A stretch of DNA of 42,352 nt from a virus: the IMG/VR virus record IMGVR_UViG_3300032073_000061, positions 1 to 42,352 of that record; one strand, written 5' to 3'. How positions within the stretch are numbered: the first letter of the stretch is position 1; every line of letters begins with the position of its first letter. The position numbers and the translations under genes were made by a program. Positions 9,218 to 15,951 of this stretch are shown piece after piece. Under the pieces are notes generated by a model. That model had not been told where the DNA came from. It saw only the letters and a program-made list of their open reading frames with translations, and searched no databases.

Positions 9218-9225
9218 TATAAATA
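9218..9225 (-). promoter_or_regulatory. TATTTATA box, candidate promoter of gp22-gp23
   Basis: The coding strand reads GTGTATATTTATATAC, an exact copy of the box seen ahead of other units. It sits between the bS21 terminator and the gp22 leader hairpin, about 114 nt before the gp22 ATG. There is no recognisable -35, as expected for a T4-type late promoter, but the core is the reverse complement of the T4 late TATAAATA. Confidence 0.5.
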
Positions 9226-9236
9226 TACACAAAGTT

Positions 9237-9254
9237 AAAAAACCTTACAGGTTT
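9237..9254 (-). terminator. Intrinsic terminator overlapping the bS21 stop codon
   Basis: The coding strand reads AAACCT-GTA-AGGTTTTTT: a 6-bp stem with a 3-nt loop running into a T tract. The first stem bases belong to the TAA stop of the bS21 gene. The stem is short and AT-rich, so termination may be partial. It separates the upstream small-gene cluster from the gp22-gp23 unit. Confidence 0.65.
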
Positions 9255-9486
9255 ATTTCATTTCTTGTAATCTTTTTCGTTCTCTTACCTTTGCCATCTT
9301 TTTTTCTAACCTTTTTCTAACAGATGGTTTGGTATAAAATCTTCTCTCTGATAATTCTATAAGTTTTTTAGAGTCTTTTATCATTTTTTTAAATCTTTTA
9401 AGTGCTAATTCAATATCTCCATTTAACACTTTGACTCCTTGACCACCTAAAGCCCAATCAGATTTCTTTTGTTTCTTTTTTCTCAT
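9253..9486 (-). CDS. rpsU-like: Ribosomal protein bS21 homologue (77 aa)
   Basis: Bacterial bS21 binds the 30S platform near the anti-Shine-Dalgarno region and affects initiation. This product has the family layout: a short N-terminus ending in GVKVLNGDIELALKRFKK (near 17-34), then SERRFYTKPSVRKRLEKK (46-63) corresponding to the cellular RREFYEKPS-type segment, then a very basic tail (KVRERKRLQEMK). The length matches cellular bS21 (about 70). The basic lead MRKKKQKKSDW is longer than usual. The gene sits among virion genes, with AAAGG 7 nt before its ATG and a terminator on its stop. Viral bS21 genes are known from tailed phages; the protein could replace host S21 and bias ribosomes toward phage mRNA. 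That role is inference. Confidence 0.85.
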   Translation of the reverse strand: MRKKKQKKSDWALGGQGVKVLNGDIELALKRFKKMIKDSKKLIELSERRFYTKPSVRKRLEKKMAKVRERKRLQEMK

Positions 9487-9517
9487 TTTACAACCTTTGT
9501 TTTATAATTTAAATTTA

Positions 9518-9976
9518 CTAATTAGGTACATCTCCATTTGTATCTTCATCATCATGTGGATTATCTTTTACATATCCATCTACATTTGTACCATCATAAT
9601 CGTCTGTAGCTTCCTTTATTTCGTAGTATCTACCAAGTACTTGACCTATGTCTTCGTATGCACCTTCAAGTCTTTGCTGTAACTTAGACATTTCTTTTGC
9701 AGACTCAATAAAAGTACCTTTTGCTTCTTTAAGAGACCCTATGTTTCTTTTTACGGTAACTTCATCAAACCAATCTTCTGTTTCATTTAGTGTAAATACC
9801 TCTGCTAAACCACATACACGATTTACCGTTTCACTTATTTCTTTTAAATCTTTACCAGATTTGTAAATACTTTGTCCAAGTGAACCAAAGTTGTTAACCA
9901 TCTCAATGAACTCGCTACGATGTTCTTTGTATTGTTGAGATTTCTTTTCGTTTAATAATTCTTTTAATTTAATCAT
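9518..9976 (-). CDS. Helical virion-associated candidate with L-x-E leader (152 aa)
   Basis: I do not recognise this protein. It begins MIKLKELLNEKK, an amphipathic leader ending in LNE, very like the start of the kinase at 21324-22088. In T4, short N-terminal leaders target internal proteins to the prohead and are cut by gp21 after L/I-x-E. The rest is mostly helical (residues 15-120) with an acidic Asp-rich tail. It follows a TATTTATA box 17 nt upstream of its start and has AAGGAG with 9-nt spacing. The position between gp21 and gp22 supports a head-internal or core role, which is inference. Confidence 0.6.
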   Translation of the reverse strand: MIKLKELLNEKKSQQYKEHRSEFIEMVNNFGSLGQSIYKSGKDLKEISETVNRVCGLAEVFTLNETEDWFDEVTVKRNIGSLKEAKGTFIESAKEMSKLQQRLEGAYEDIGQVLGRYYEIKEATDDYDGTNVDGYVKDNPHDDEDTNGDVPN

Positions 9977-9992
9977 AGTGTTTCTCCTTAGA

Positions 9993-10000
9993 TATAAATA
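9993..10000 (-). promoter_or_regulatory. TATTTATA box upstream of the 152-aa gene
   Basis: The coding strand reads GATATTTATATC in the 25-nt gap between two genes; the ribosome-binding site AAGGAG follows within 10 nt. An mRNA starting just after the box would have almost no leader before the Shine-Dalgarno, so this copy may serve only weakly or mark an mRNA-processing site instead. Confidence 0.4.
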
Positions 10001-10001
10001 T

Positions 10002-10523
10002 CTACTTCCTTAATTTTTTGTTAGGCATATATCGTCTAAATCCTTTACGAACTTTTCTCCATAACATCTTCATAAAAGGTCTTTCACCCTCATGTGTTCT
10101 GTTCCATTCACCAGTTTCAATTCCTCTTATAATATCTAAAGCATCATATTTTTTACTTTTTACTCCATCCATCATAATTTTTATCACTTGTTGTGATGCT
10201 TTTCCTAATACCAATGACATCTTTTTAATATCAAAATCTAAATGTTGTTTAGCCTCTGGGTTACTGAACTTAGCAGGAACTACATCAAAGTCTTCGTTTA
10301 CAGAATTGGTTGGATTTAATAAGTAATCACGAGATTTATTCAAGTAATCTGCTGATAATGTAATCTTATCCATCCACCAACTTGGTAAAGAGTCTTCTGC
10401 ATCCATATCTTTAAGTTTAGAATATAAATCCTTTAAATCTTCTGCAGAAGTTTTCACTTTTCTTAGTGCAGATGCGACATCAGTATGTCCATCTTCAATT
10501 ATTATTTCGTCAAATTTACCCAT
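10002..10523 (-). CDS. Conserved phage protein with SLPSWWMDK motif (173 aa)
   Basis: No enzyme motif is visible. The sequence DGHTDVASALRKVKTSAEDL (11-30) followed by SLPSWWMDKITLSADYLNKS (45-64) resembles a small protein I have seen in marine T4-like phages, where ASAxRK and SLPxWW...K are conserved; the family has no established function. The C-terminus is basic with Trp and Arg residues (WRKVRKGFRRYMPNKKLRK). The ATG overlaps the upstream stop (TAATG), so it is coupled to the 82-residue gene. The place in the core/head cluster suggests a structural or internal virion protein. Confidence 0.6.
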   Translation of the reverse strand: MGKFDEIIIEDGHTDVASALRKVKTSAEDLKDLYSKLKDMDAEDSLPSWWMDKITLSADYLNKSRDYLLNPTNSVNEDFDVVPAKFSNPEAKQHLDFDIKKMSLVLGKASQQVIKIMMDGVKSKKYDALDIIRGIETGEWNRTHEGERPFMKMLWRKVRKGFRRYMPNKKLRK

Positions 10524-10771
10524 TATTTATATATTTTTTCTAAACCAATTTTAAATTCTATAAGATGTCTCTTGTAAAGTTTCATTAACTCTATTGCCAT
10601 CTTTTTTTCACCCTTACCATCAAGAGCCTTGATTTTCTTTTTGATTTCATCTTCATACTTTTTATGTTGACGAGATAACCAACCTAAATGTTGTTCTTTT
10701 CCTAACTTGTCAAGTTCTTCATTTACTTCAAGGTCTTCAAACATCATCTTTTTGTAAGTAGAATTTTTCAC
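10523..10771 (-). CDS. Small charged helical protein (82 aa)
   Basis: I do not recognise this protein. It is highly charged and predicted helical, with many Lys and Glu residues (YEDEIKKKIKALDGKGEKK) and no cysteine, signal peptide or membrane segment. Its start overlaps the preceding gene by 4 nt and its stop overlaps the next start by one base, so it belongs to the coupled small-gene row between gp21 and gp22. The T4 row at this place includes small prohead core proteins, so a core role is possible but unproven. Confidence 0.5.
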   Translation of the reverse strand: MKNSTYKKMMFEDLEVNEELDKLGKEQHLGWLSRQHKKYEDEIKKKIKALDGKGEKKMAIELMKLYKRHLIEFKIGLEKIYK

Positions 10772-11103
10772 TTATTTTTATCCCTTTGTTGATTTTTTAC
10801 ATATGTTATTAATTTCATAAATGCTTGTGGTTCAACACCGAGTGCATCAACAACACCTGCTAATACTTGAGCTTGTTTCATACGATTTAATCCCGCTGAT
10901 TTTAAAGAATCAGTAAATTTTTCCATATATCTTTTCACTTCTGCAGGTAGTGGTGCTGCTTCTTCAATAGGTTCACCATGTTTTGCACCTGGAGATGTTA
11001 AGAATTTATCTTGATATTCTTTTGTAATATCCCCTAATCTCATAATGTTGTTATTTTCATCTCTGAATCTAATCTCATGTAACATTTCTTTTAGTTTTTT
11101 CAT
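10768..11103 (-). CDS. Small protein with L-x-E leader, possible prohead-internal protein (111 aa)
   Basis: The product begins MKKLKEMLHEIR, an amphipathic leader with a possible gp21-type site (LHE). The middle is Pro/Glu-rich, and residues ~53-105 form a helical domain (EVKRYMEKFTDSLKSAGLNR, then QAQVLAGVVDALGVEP). No known family comes to mind. It overlaps both neighbours by 4 nt in the cluster that lies between the protease and scaffold genes. The leader and context make a packaged internal protein the best guess. Confidence 0.55.
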   Translation of the reverse strand: MKKLKEMLHEIRFRDENNNIMRLGDITKEYQDKFLTSPGAKHGEPIEEAAPLPAEVKRYMEKFTDSLKSAGLNRMKQAQVLAGVVDALGVEPQAFMKLITYVKNQQRDKNK

Positions 11104-11630
11104 CTCATTTTCCTATATTTTTTTTCCATATCTTTGTCACCACTTATATAAGTATCAAACATATCTTTCAAATCTTTTGCTTTTGGTTTATTTCTATATT
11201 TAGACTTTACCATATACTTTAAAAACTTATCTTTGTCAACCAATTTCAACAACTTATCTTCATCGTAGTACAAGTTTTCATCCAACCCATCAAAATCTTG
11301 ATAAACACCTCTACCCTTTAGTTTAAGTTTTAATTTCGTAGGTTTATCGGTTGCTGATAAAGAAGATAATATTTCCGCTTTCTTTTTTGGACTTGCACTT
11401 CTATATGTCTTAGTGACATAATCATAATTCCTAATCATCATTTCTCTGGAATCTTTTTTAGAGTTACCATACTTTCTAAGAAGCTTGTAAACCTTTTTCA
11501 TATCGTCTTTATTTCGTGTCCCTTTATGTTTACTAATCTTTTTGGACATTCTATCACCGAGTCCCTCGTTTAAAAGTGATTTTTTTATCTCTTCCTTTAT
11601 AATTTTTTTAAGTATGTCTATTTCGCCCAT
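11100..11630 (-). CDS. Basic protein with LKKIIKEEIKKSLLNE leader (176 aa)
   Basis: Strongly basic, Lys-rich protein of unknown function. Its first 23 residues contain ILKKIIKEEIKKSLLNE, which joins the two leader types seen in this region: an L-x-x-I-I/V-K/R-E-E helix and an L-N-E end that gp21 could cut. The rest has several Lys-rich helices (KKVYKLLRKYGNSKKDS) and an acidic patch near 113-125. High basic charge would suit a DNA-associated internal head protein. The ATG lies inside the end of the preceding gene (13-nt overlap), so it is translationally coupled. Confidence 0.55.
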   Translation of the reverse strand: MGEIDILKKIIKEEIKKSLLNEGLGDRMSKKISKHKGTRNKDDMKKVYKLLRKYGNSKKDSREMMIRNYDYVTKTYRSASPKKKAEILSSLSATDKPTKLKLKLKGRGVYQDFDGLDENLYYDEDKLLKLVDKDKFLKYMVKSKYRNKPKAKDLKDMFDTYISGDKDMEKKYRKMR

Positions 11631-11812
11631 GCGTTCTTTCTCCGATATAGGTCATAAAATACTGCTGCTAACTCAAATCTTATAATCTGTCTTAACAATA
11701 CCAAATCCTTATCTGTAATTTCTTCGTTAATCATAGTAAGTGACTTCATATTTTTTACATATTTGACTTCTTCTCTGACAATCTGTCTTAGTTTTTCAAC
11801 TTTAATTTTCAT
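11618..11812 (-). CDS. Small helical protein with IVREE motif (64 aa)
   Basis: I place the start at the ATG at 11810-11812, giving MKIKVEKLRQIVREEV...; an upstream TTG at 11854 would add 14 residues but lies well inside the previous gene and has no supporting site. The LRQIVREEV helix resembles LKKIIKEEI in the next gene and LRYIVKELV in the 74-residue gene. The second half (LVLLRQIIRFELAAVFYDLY) is hydrophobic and helical. It overlaps both neighbours (11 nt and 13 nt). No family is recognised; a small core or internal virion protein is possible. Confidence 0.5.
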   Translation of the reverse strand: MKIKVEKLRQIVREEVKYVKNMKSLTMINEEITDKDLVLLRQIIRFELAAVFYDLYRRKNAWAK

Positions 11813-12272
11813 AATGAGGTAATACCCTAAATATGTGTCCAGTTGTGTACACAAAATGCTTCCTTAAATCACTTTTAAACCTTGCTGATAACATCCCTAC
11901 TCTGTGATGTATCTCATTTAGTCTCTTTATCATACCCTTTAAATCTTCTTCACTAATTTTTTCTTCTTTAATTGCCTTTTTTTCAATCTCAAAAAAGTCA
12001 TCTTGTATTTTTGCTAACTGAATAAGTATATCTTTACTCCCTTCCGTCATCCTCGCCTTCTTCAATGTGTTAATTGCTTTAACTGCACTTGGACATACAT
12101 CATAATGCTTACTATGAAAACCAAATAATTCTACTTGTTCGTGGTCATCCCCTACAAGACCAGAGTCATCTTGTTCTTCTATTGGTTTAAATACACTATG
12201 ATATGGATTTGAATGGACTTTTCCTACTTCAAATTTGTGTTTCTTAGGAATTAAATCCATCAAACTGACCAT
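11802..12272 (-). CDS. Helical protein downstream of the prohead protease (156 aa)
   Basis: Not recognised. Residues 1-70 are mixed, with VELFGFHSKHYDVCPSAVKA near 48-67, and residues 68-145 form long helices (ILIQLAKIQDDFFEIEKKAI, then DLKGMIKRLNEIHHRVGMLS). It begins 2 nt after the gp21 stop and ends overlapping the 64-residue gene, so it should be made together with the protease. That suggests a role in prohead core assembly. No motif gives a reaction. Confidence 0.5.
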   Translation of the reverse strand: MVSLMDLIPKKHKFEVGKVHSNPYHSVFKPIEEQDDSGLVGDDHEQVELFGFHSKHYDVCPSAVKAINTLKKARMTEGSKDILIQLAKIQDDFFEIEKKAIKEEKISEEDLKGMIKRLNEIHHRVGMLSARFKSDLRKHFVYTTGHIFRVLPHYEN

Positions 12273-12274
12273 TT

Positions 12275-12868
12275 TTATCTCTCCGTAAGAATTTCTGTAA
12301 TGATTCTGTTGATATTTGAGATAGGGTCGTTCTGATTATTGTCTACACTTTCATTCATAGGTCTTAAAAATGCACCATGTGTAGATGGATTTGATACGAA
12401 GTCAAATGCTATTAATTCAAAATCGTCTTGAACTTCGTTTACATCACCTTTTTCTTTGACACTACCAAGACCACGAGAACTAATTCCTAACTTTATTCCT
12501 GATTGAAATAGTTCTTTTAATATATTTCCAGATGGTGTTGATAAAACTTCCACTTCTCCAACTAAATCGTCTCCATCCCAACCCATATTTAACACATTAT
12601 GGGAAACATTTTGTAGATTTACTACTGAAGAATCTGGATGGTCAAGTTCTCCTAATGCTCTACTCTCTTGAATGAAACTATCCATATACTTTTTTGACTC
12701 TCTCATCAAAATTTCTTTAGGATAAATACGACCATTCTGATTTTTTGCCTCGGCTCTTTGTAAAACACCCTTTACAATCAGTTTACCATTGTTGTTCGCC
12801 ATTGATTCGTTAATCATTTCTGGGGAAACTTGGAATGGTATGTAATCAACTAATAAATTTTTACTCAT
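12275..12868 (-). CDS. 21: Prohead core protease gp21 (197 aa)
   Basis: Serine protease of the T4 gp21 (S77) type, which digests the scaffold and trims head proteins during maturation. Visible features are GKLIVKGVLQRAEAKNQNGR, the His motif GELDHPDSS, the Ser motif LGISSRGLGS, and the Asp region ELIAFDFVSNPS, in the expected order. The length matches T4 gp21 (about 212). I choose the ATG at 12866-12868 because GGAG lies 6 nt upstream and the preceding gene's stop overlaps there; an ATG four codons earlier (12880) lacks such a site. Expected cleavage sites are L/I-x-E, which occur in gp22, gp23 and several small proteins of this window. Confidence 0.92.
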   Translation of the reverse strand: MSKNLLVDYIPFQVSPEMINESMANNNGKLIVKGVLQRAEAKNQNGRIYPKEILMRESKKYMDSFIQESRALGELDHPDSSVVNLQNVSHNVLNMGWDGDDLVGEVEVLSTPSGNILKELFQSGIKLGISSRGLGSVKEKGDVNEVQDDFELIAFDFVSNPSTHGAFLRPMNESVDNNQNDPISNINRIITEILTER

Positions 12869-12869
12869 T

Positions 12870-13094
12870 TTATGCTCCAAACTTTTTGTATATTTTAGGA
12901 TTCCTTTTTGCTTTGGTATATCCGTACACTTTTTCTGCGTGTTTTACTTTTTTTTTGTCATCTTTCTTTTTATTCTTAGAAAATGCATAAGGTGTTTTAG
13001 GTGGCCCTTCTCCACCATCAAGATTAGCAGTTACATTTGCTTCTTTCAAATTTCGTTTAACAAGTTCTTTTACTATATATCTTAATTTATCCAT
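12870..13094 (-). CDS. Small basic protein at the gp67/gp68 position (74 aa)
   Basis: The product starts MDKLRYIVKELVKRNLKEAN, a helix of the same type as those on the 64- and 176-residue proteins, followed by a Gly/Pro stretch (GGEGPPKTP) and a Lys-rich tail. In T4 two small prohead core proteins (gp67, gp68) lie between portal and protease; this gene occupies that interval, though it is basic while T4 gp67 is acidic. It overlaps the previous gene by one base (TAATG) and abuts gp21. A core or internal protein is the best guess, based on position. Confidence 0.5.
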   Translation of the reverse strand: MDKLRYIVKELVKRNLKEANVTANLDGGEGPPKTPYAFSKNKKKDDKKKVKHAEKVYGYTKAKRNPKIYKKFGA

Positions 13095-13951
13095 TATATC
13101 TTTTTTAGTTCTTTGACTAATTCATAATGTCTAAGAAGACTTGCTACTTGTTTATCCCTAACCATTGATTTTGTTTGACTCTTTGTTGGCATTTGTTTGA
13201 TAACTTCTTTTAATTTTATTAAAGTTACATCATCATCTACTTTTTTAACCAAGTTAATTATATCTTTTTTGATAGAAGAAAATTCTTTATACACATATTC
13301 AGATAAAGAATTGGTATTTGTTACATTGTAAATATATGTACTAAGTAATTTTCTTTGTTTATCATCAAGAGAAGAGTATTTATCATTAAATTTTTCTAAT
13401 AGAGTTTTAATAGTTAGATAACGAACATCTTTATCTTGTTGTTCAACCAATTTTTTAATTTCAGTATCTCTATTTTTCTTCGTTTTACCAGATGTTAAGT
13501 GTTCTATGACTGTAAATCTTGAGTCAACCACCTCACTTGGTTCTACATTTTGACTATTTCTATAATATTCCATTAGTTTGTAAATACTTGCTTGGACTTT
13601 ATAGTTAGTAATTCTTCCAGAAGAGAAATCTTTTAAGTCATAGTTTTCCATAACCTCTTTAATTAGATTATATTTCTCTTGTTTTACAAGTTTCTCATTT
13701 ACAGAACCAACTTGTTCTAATACTAAGTCAATCAATTTATCTGCTTTCTTTTCATCATTGTACTTTTGGTTTAAAAAGCATTGATAAATTTGATATTCTT
13801 TAAAAAGTTCAGTTCCTTTTTTAAAGTATTTTTTGAGAATATTCACTGCGTGTGAATTTGTGTTATTTAGTGAGTCTGCAACAATTTGTCTCGTTAGCAA
13901 CTCAAATATGAGGCCAGTGTTTTTGACCTTTGAATGTTTTTTATACTTCAT
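13094..13951 (-). CDS. Conserved head-cluster protein (285 aa)
   Basis: Lys-rich, almost entirely helical protein beginning MKYKKHSKVKNTGLIFELLTRQIVAD. A start of this kind (K-NTGLIFELLTRQ) recurs, to my recollection, in proteins of marine T4-like phages lying near portal and protease genes; no activity is known. No cysteine motif, P-loop or membrane segment is visible. It follows the portal gene after a gap of about 50 nt that holds a TATTTATA box, so it probably heads the gp21 unit. A prohead core or assembly role is inferred from its place between gp20 and gp21. Confidence 0.55.
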   Translation of the reverse strand: MKYKKHSKVKNTGLIFELLTRQIVADSLNNTNSHAVNILKKYFKKGTELFKEYQIYQCFLNQKYNDEKKADKLIDLVLEQVGSVNEKLVKQEKYNLIKEVMENYDLKDFSSGRITNYKVQASIYKLMEYYRNSQNVEPSEVVDSRFTVIEHLTSGKTKKNRDTEIKKLVEQQDKDVRYLTIKTLLEKFNDKYSSLDDKQRKLLSTYIYNVTNTNSLSEYVYKEFSSIKKDIINLVKKVDDDVTLIKLKEVIKQMPTKSQTKSMVRDKQVASLLRHYELVKELKKI

Positions 13952-13990
13952 ACCAATTCCGTATCTACAAGTTTTTAGGTTAATTCATAT

Positions 13991-13998
13991 ATAAATAT
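13991..13998 (-). promoter_or_regulatory. TATTTATA box upstream of the gp21 unit
   Basis: The coding strand reads TTTATATTTATATATG in the short gap between the portal stop and the 285-residue gene, about 38 nt before that ATG. It is an exact copy of the recurring box. No -35 element is evident. Confidence 0.45.
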
Positions 13999-14002
13999 AA
14001 AG

Positions 14003-15883
14003 TTACTTCAGTTTCATGTCTTTATCTGACAAAATAACTTTATCTTCGTTCATTAAATCAAATTGTTCGTCACTTTTTTTAGTTATTTTTTCTTTTTCAG
14101 TTTTCTCAATTAGTATTTTTTTATCATTCGGTAATGAATCTATTATATTATTCACTATATTATTTTTATTTTCTTTTGCTAATGGTGAGTTTCCTTTGAA
14201 ATTGTGTTTAATTGATGTATCAATATCAAAAGTTTTATCTAATGCTTTCTTTCCAATAGGGTCTCTTCCTCTTGGATGTCCATCCGTAGAGTATTTCGTT
14301 CCTTCTTTTGGTCTTCCACCACCTGGCCATCCACCTTCTGGCATTTCATTTTCACCTTTTCGGTGCATTGATGCTAAATCATGTGGTGTTCCAAAAGATT
14401 CTTTAGTAACGGCGGGGTCATTACCCTCTGTTTCTATTTGCTCTTTTCTAAAGTTCTGTTTAATATCATCTATAACTCTTGCTCTTTCGTCATCTACTTG
14501 GTCTTTAGTCATATTAAATATGTTTTTGTATATCCAATCTTCGGAAATTAACTTAGTTCCTTTCATGGATTCTGCTAAGTTTATCTTTTCACTCCAAAGT
14601 GCTACTTTTTCTTGTTCATAAACAATACTTGGATTAGTTAAGTTTAGTTCAAACCCTACCAAATCTTCTTTATCAAATCCTTGTGTATACAAATGGACAA
14701 TTGCAATCTTAGTTAATTCAGATAAAACAATTCTTTGTATTCTTTCTATGGTTCTTGCAAAACGAACATCTTCTTGTGCTAATGTTGCCTTACCTTCAAT
14801 ACCTTCATCATACCCTAAAAATGCTTTTGGGATTCTAAGAGCTGCCATCATCTTGTTTCTTAAGTATTCAACATCATCAATTGCATTATATTCCATACCA
14901 CTAAGTGATTCTATTTGTGTACCACTATCACCACCACGAACTGGTAAATAAAAGTCTTCCATCATATTCATCATATTAAATTTTAAATTATACTCTCCCG
15001 AATTTTGGTCAATGTATGGAGTTTTCTTCATTTTATTTATCAGAGTTTGCATATAGTTATCAACCTCTGCTGGTGGAATGTTACCAATATCAATCTTGAA
15101 TATTCTCTTTTCTGGTGCTCTCATAATTCTATGAATTAACATAGCATCTTCCATAAGAGTTAATTGTTTCCAAATCTTTCTTGCTGCTTCAATCATTGAT
15201 TTACCATAAGGTAAAAAGTTAGAATCAGTTAACATTCTAAAATGTGCTACTTCATAGTTCTTTAAAGTTTGGTCATTTTTATTATAAGAAGTTGCTTTGT
15301 TACCATCATCTACATTGAAAGTAACCTCATGTGGTAAATCTGGATTCACACCTTCTTCTCTTGAAACTGAATATGCTGACATTGGTTCTACACCTACAAC
15401 ACCATATTTTTCTGCTATATCTAATTTTAAAAAGAAGTCACCATATTTGTTCATACTACGAATCCATGGCCAGAGATTAAACTCTATATTAATAACATCA
15501 TAAAAAAGATTATGTAAAACTTCACGAACTTGTTCATTATCAGAACGAATATCAAGAATGTCTCCATTCTCATTTTTCATTGTTGATTCATCTGAATAGA
15601 TATCAAGAGCAGATGCTAAAATGGGGTCTTGTTCCATTGCTTCATAATCAGCAAACAACTCAAGTCTTCCTGCATTATAAACTGGGTTTTGTCTATAACC
15701 ACCAACATTGTTTGGCATATGCATGCCAGCATATCTTGCGGCAAGGTAGTTAGTTGATAAATTACCACTTGATTGGATTCTGTCTGTGTCTGCTATTTTT
15801 AAACGATTACCACCAACATTTCTAACAATTATGTTGGATGAAAATAGTCTACGAAGACGACCAAATAGTGTTGTGTCTGCCAT
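14003..15883 (-). CDS. 20: Portal protein gp20 (626 aa)
   Basis: Forms the dodecameric DNA entry ring and the site of head initiation. Recognisable T4 portal segments include DPILASALDIYSDESTMKNE (near 85), NKYGDFFLKLD (near 146), PYGKSMIEAARKIWKQLTLM (near 230) with the following EDAMLIHRIMRAPEKRIFKI, and GYDEGIEGKATLAQEDVRFA near 365. T4 gp20 is about 524 residues; here the C-terminus carries an extra ~100 hydrophilic residues after ~495, with a Gly/Pro segment (GGWPGGGRPKEG) and a Lys/Asp-rich end. AGAGGA lies ahead of the ATG, and a TATTTATA box lies ~35 nt upstream. The next gene upstream is gp17, so gp18 and gp19 are missing from their T4 place. Confidence 0.95.
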   Translation of the reverse strand: MADTTLFGRLRRLFSSNIIVRNVGGNRLKIADTDRIQSSGNLSTNYLAARYAGMHMPNNVGGYRQNPVYNAGRLELFADYEAMEQDPILASALDIYSDESTMKNENGDILDIRSDNEQVREVLHNLFYDVINIEFNLWPWIRSMNKYGDFFLKLDIAEKYGVVGVEPMSAYSVSREEGVNPDLPHEVTFNVDDGNKATSYNKNDQTLKNYEVAHFRMLTDSNFLPYGKSMIEAARKIWKQLTLMEDAMLIHRIMRAPEKRIFKIDIGNIPPAEVDNYMQTLINKMKKTPYIDQNSGEYNLKFNMMNMMEDFYLPVRGGDSGTQIESLSGMEYNAIDDVEYLRNKMMAALRIPKAFLGYDEGIEGKATLAQEDVRFARTIERIQRIVLSELTKIAIVHLYTQGFDKEDLVGFELNLTNPSIVYEQEKVALWSEKINLAESMKGTKLISEDWIYKNIFNMTKDQVDDERARVIDDIKQNFRKEQIETEGNDPAVTKESFGTPHDLASMHRKGENEMPEGGWPGGGRPKEGTKYSTDGHPRGRDPIGKKALDKTFDIDTSIKHNFKGNSPLAKENKNNIVNNIIDSLPNDKKILIEKTEKEKITKKSDEQFDLMNEDKVILSDKDMKLK

Positions 15884-15918
15884 AAATTTCCTCTTAAGTT
15901 AACCTAAAATCTTGTATA

Positions 15919-15926
15919 TATAAATA
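15919..15926 (-). promoter_or_regulatory. TATTTATA box upstream of the portal gene
   Basis: The coding strand reads CTATTTATATATAC in the 68-nt gap between gp17 and gp20, ~35 nt before the portal ATG. It is an exact copy of the recurring box, at a spacing that leaves room for a short leader with an AGAGGA ribosome-binding site. Confidence 0.45.
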
Positions 15927-15951
15927 GTAAGATACATTACAAAGAACTCAT

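Noticed and set aside
10524-10531. TATAAATA in sense orientation, a perfect T4 late promoter core
   Set aside because: It consists of the last codons and stop of the 82-residue gene and touches the next ATG, leaving no room for a leader; taken as chance in AT-rich DNA.
11813-11854. TTG-initiated N-terminal extension of the 64-residue protein
   Set aside because: It lies inside the preceding gene with no ribosome-binding site, while an ATG at 11812 fits the overlap style of the cluster.
12869-12880. Upstream ATG for gp21 adding four residues
   Set aside because: The GGAG site lies between the two ATGs and serves the second one; the first would sit inside the previous gene without a site.
14016-14621. 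Plus-strand 201-codon frame opposite the portal end
   Set aside because: Ser/Phe-rich antisense shadow; the portal frame has clear homology.
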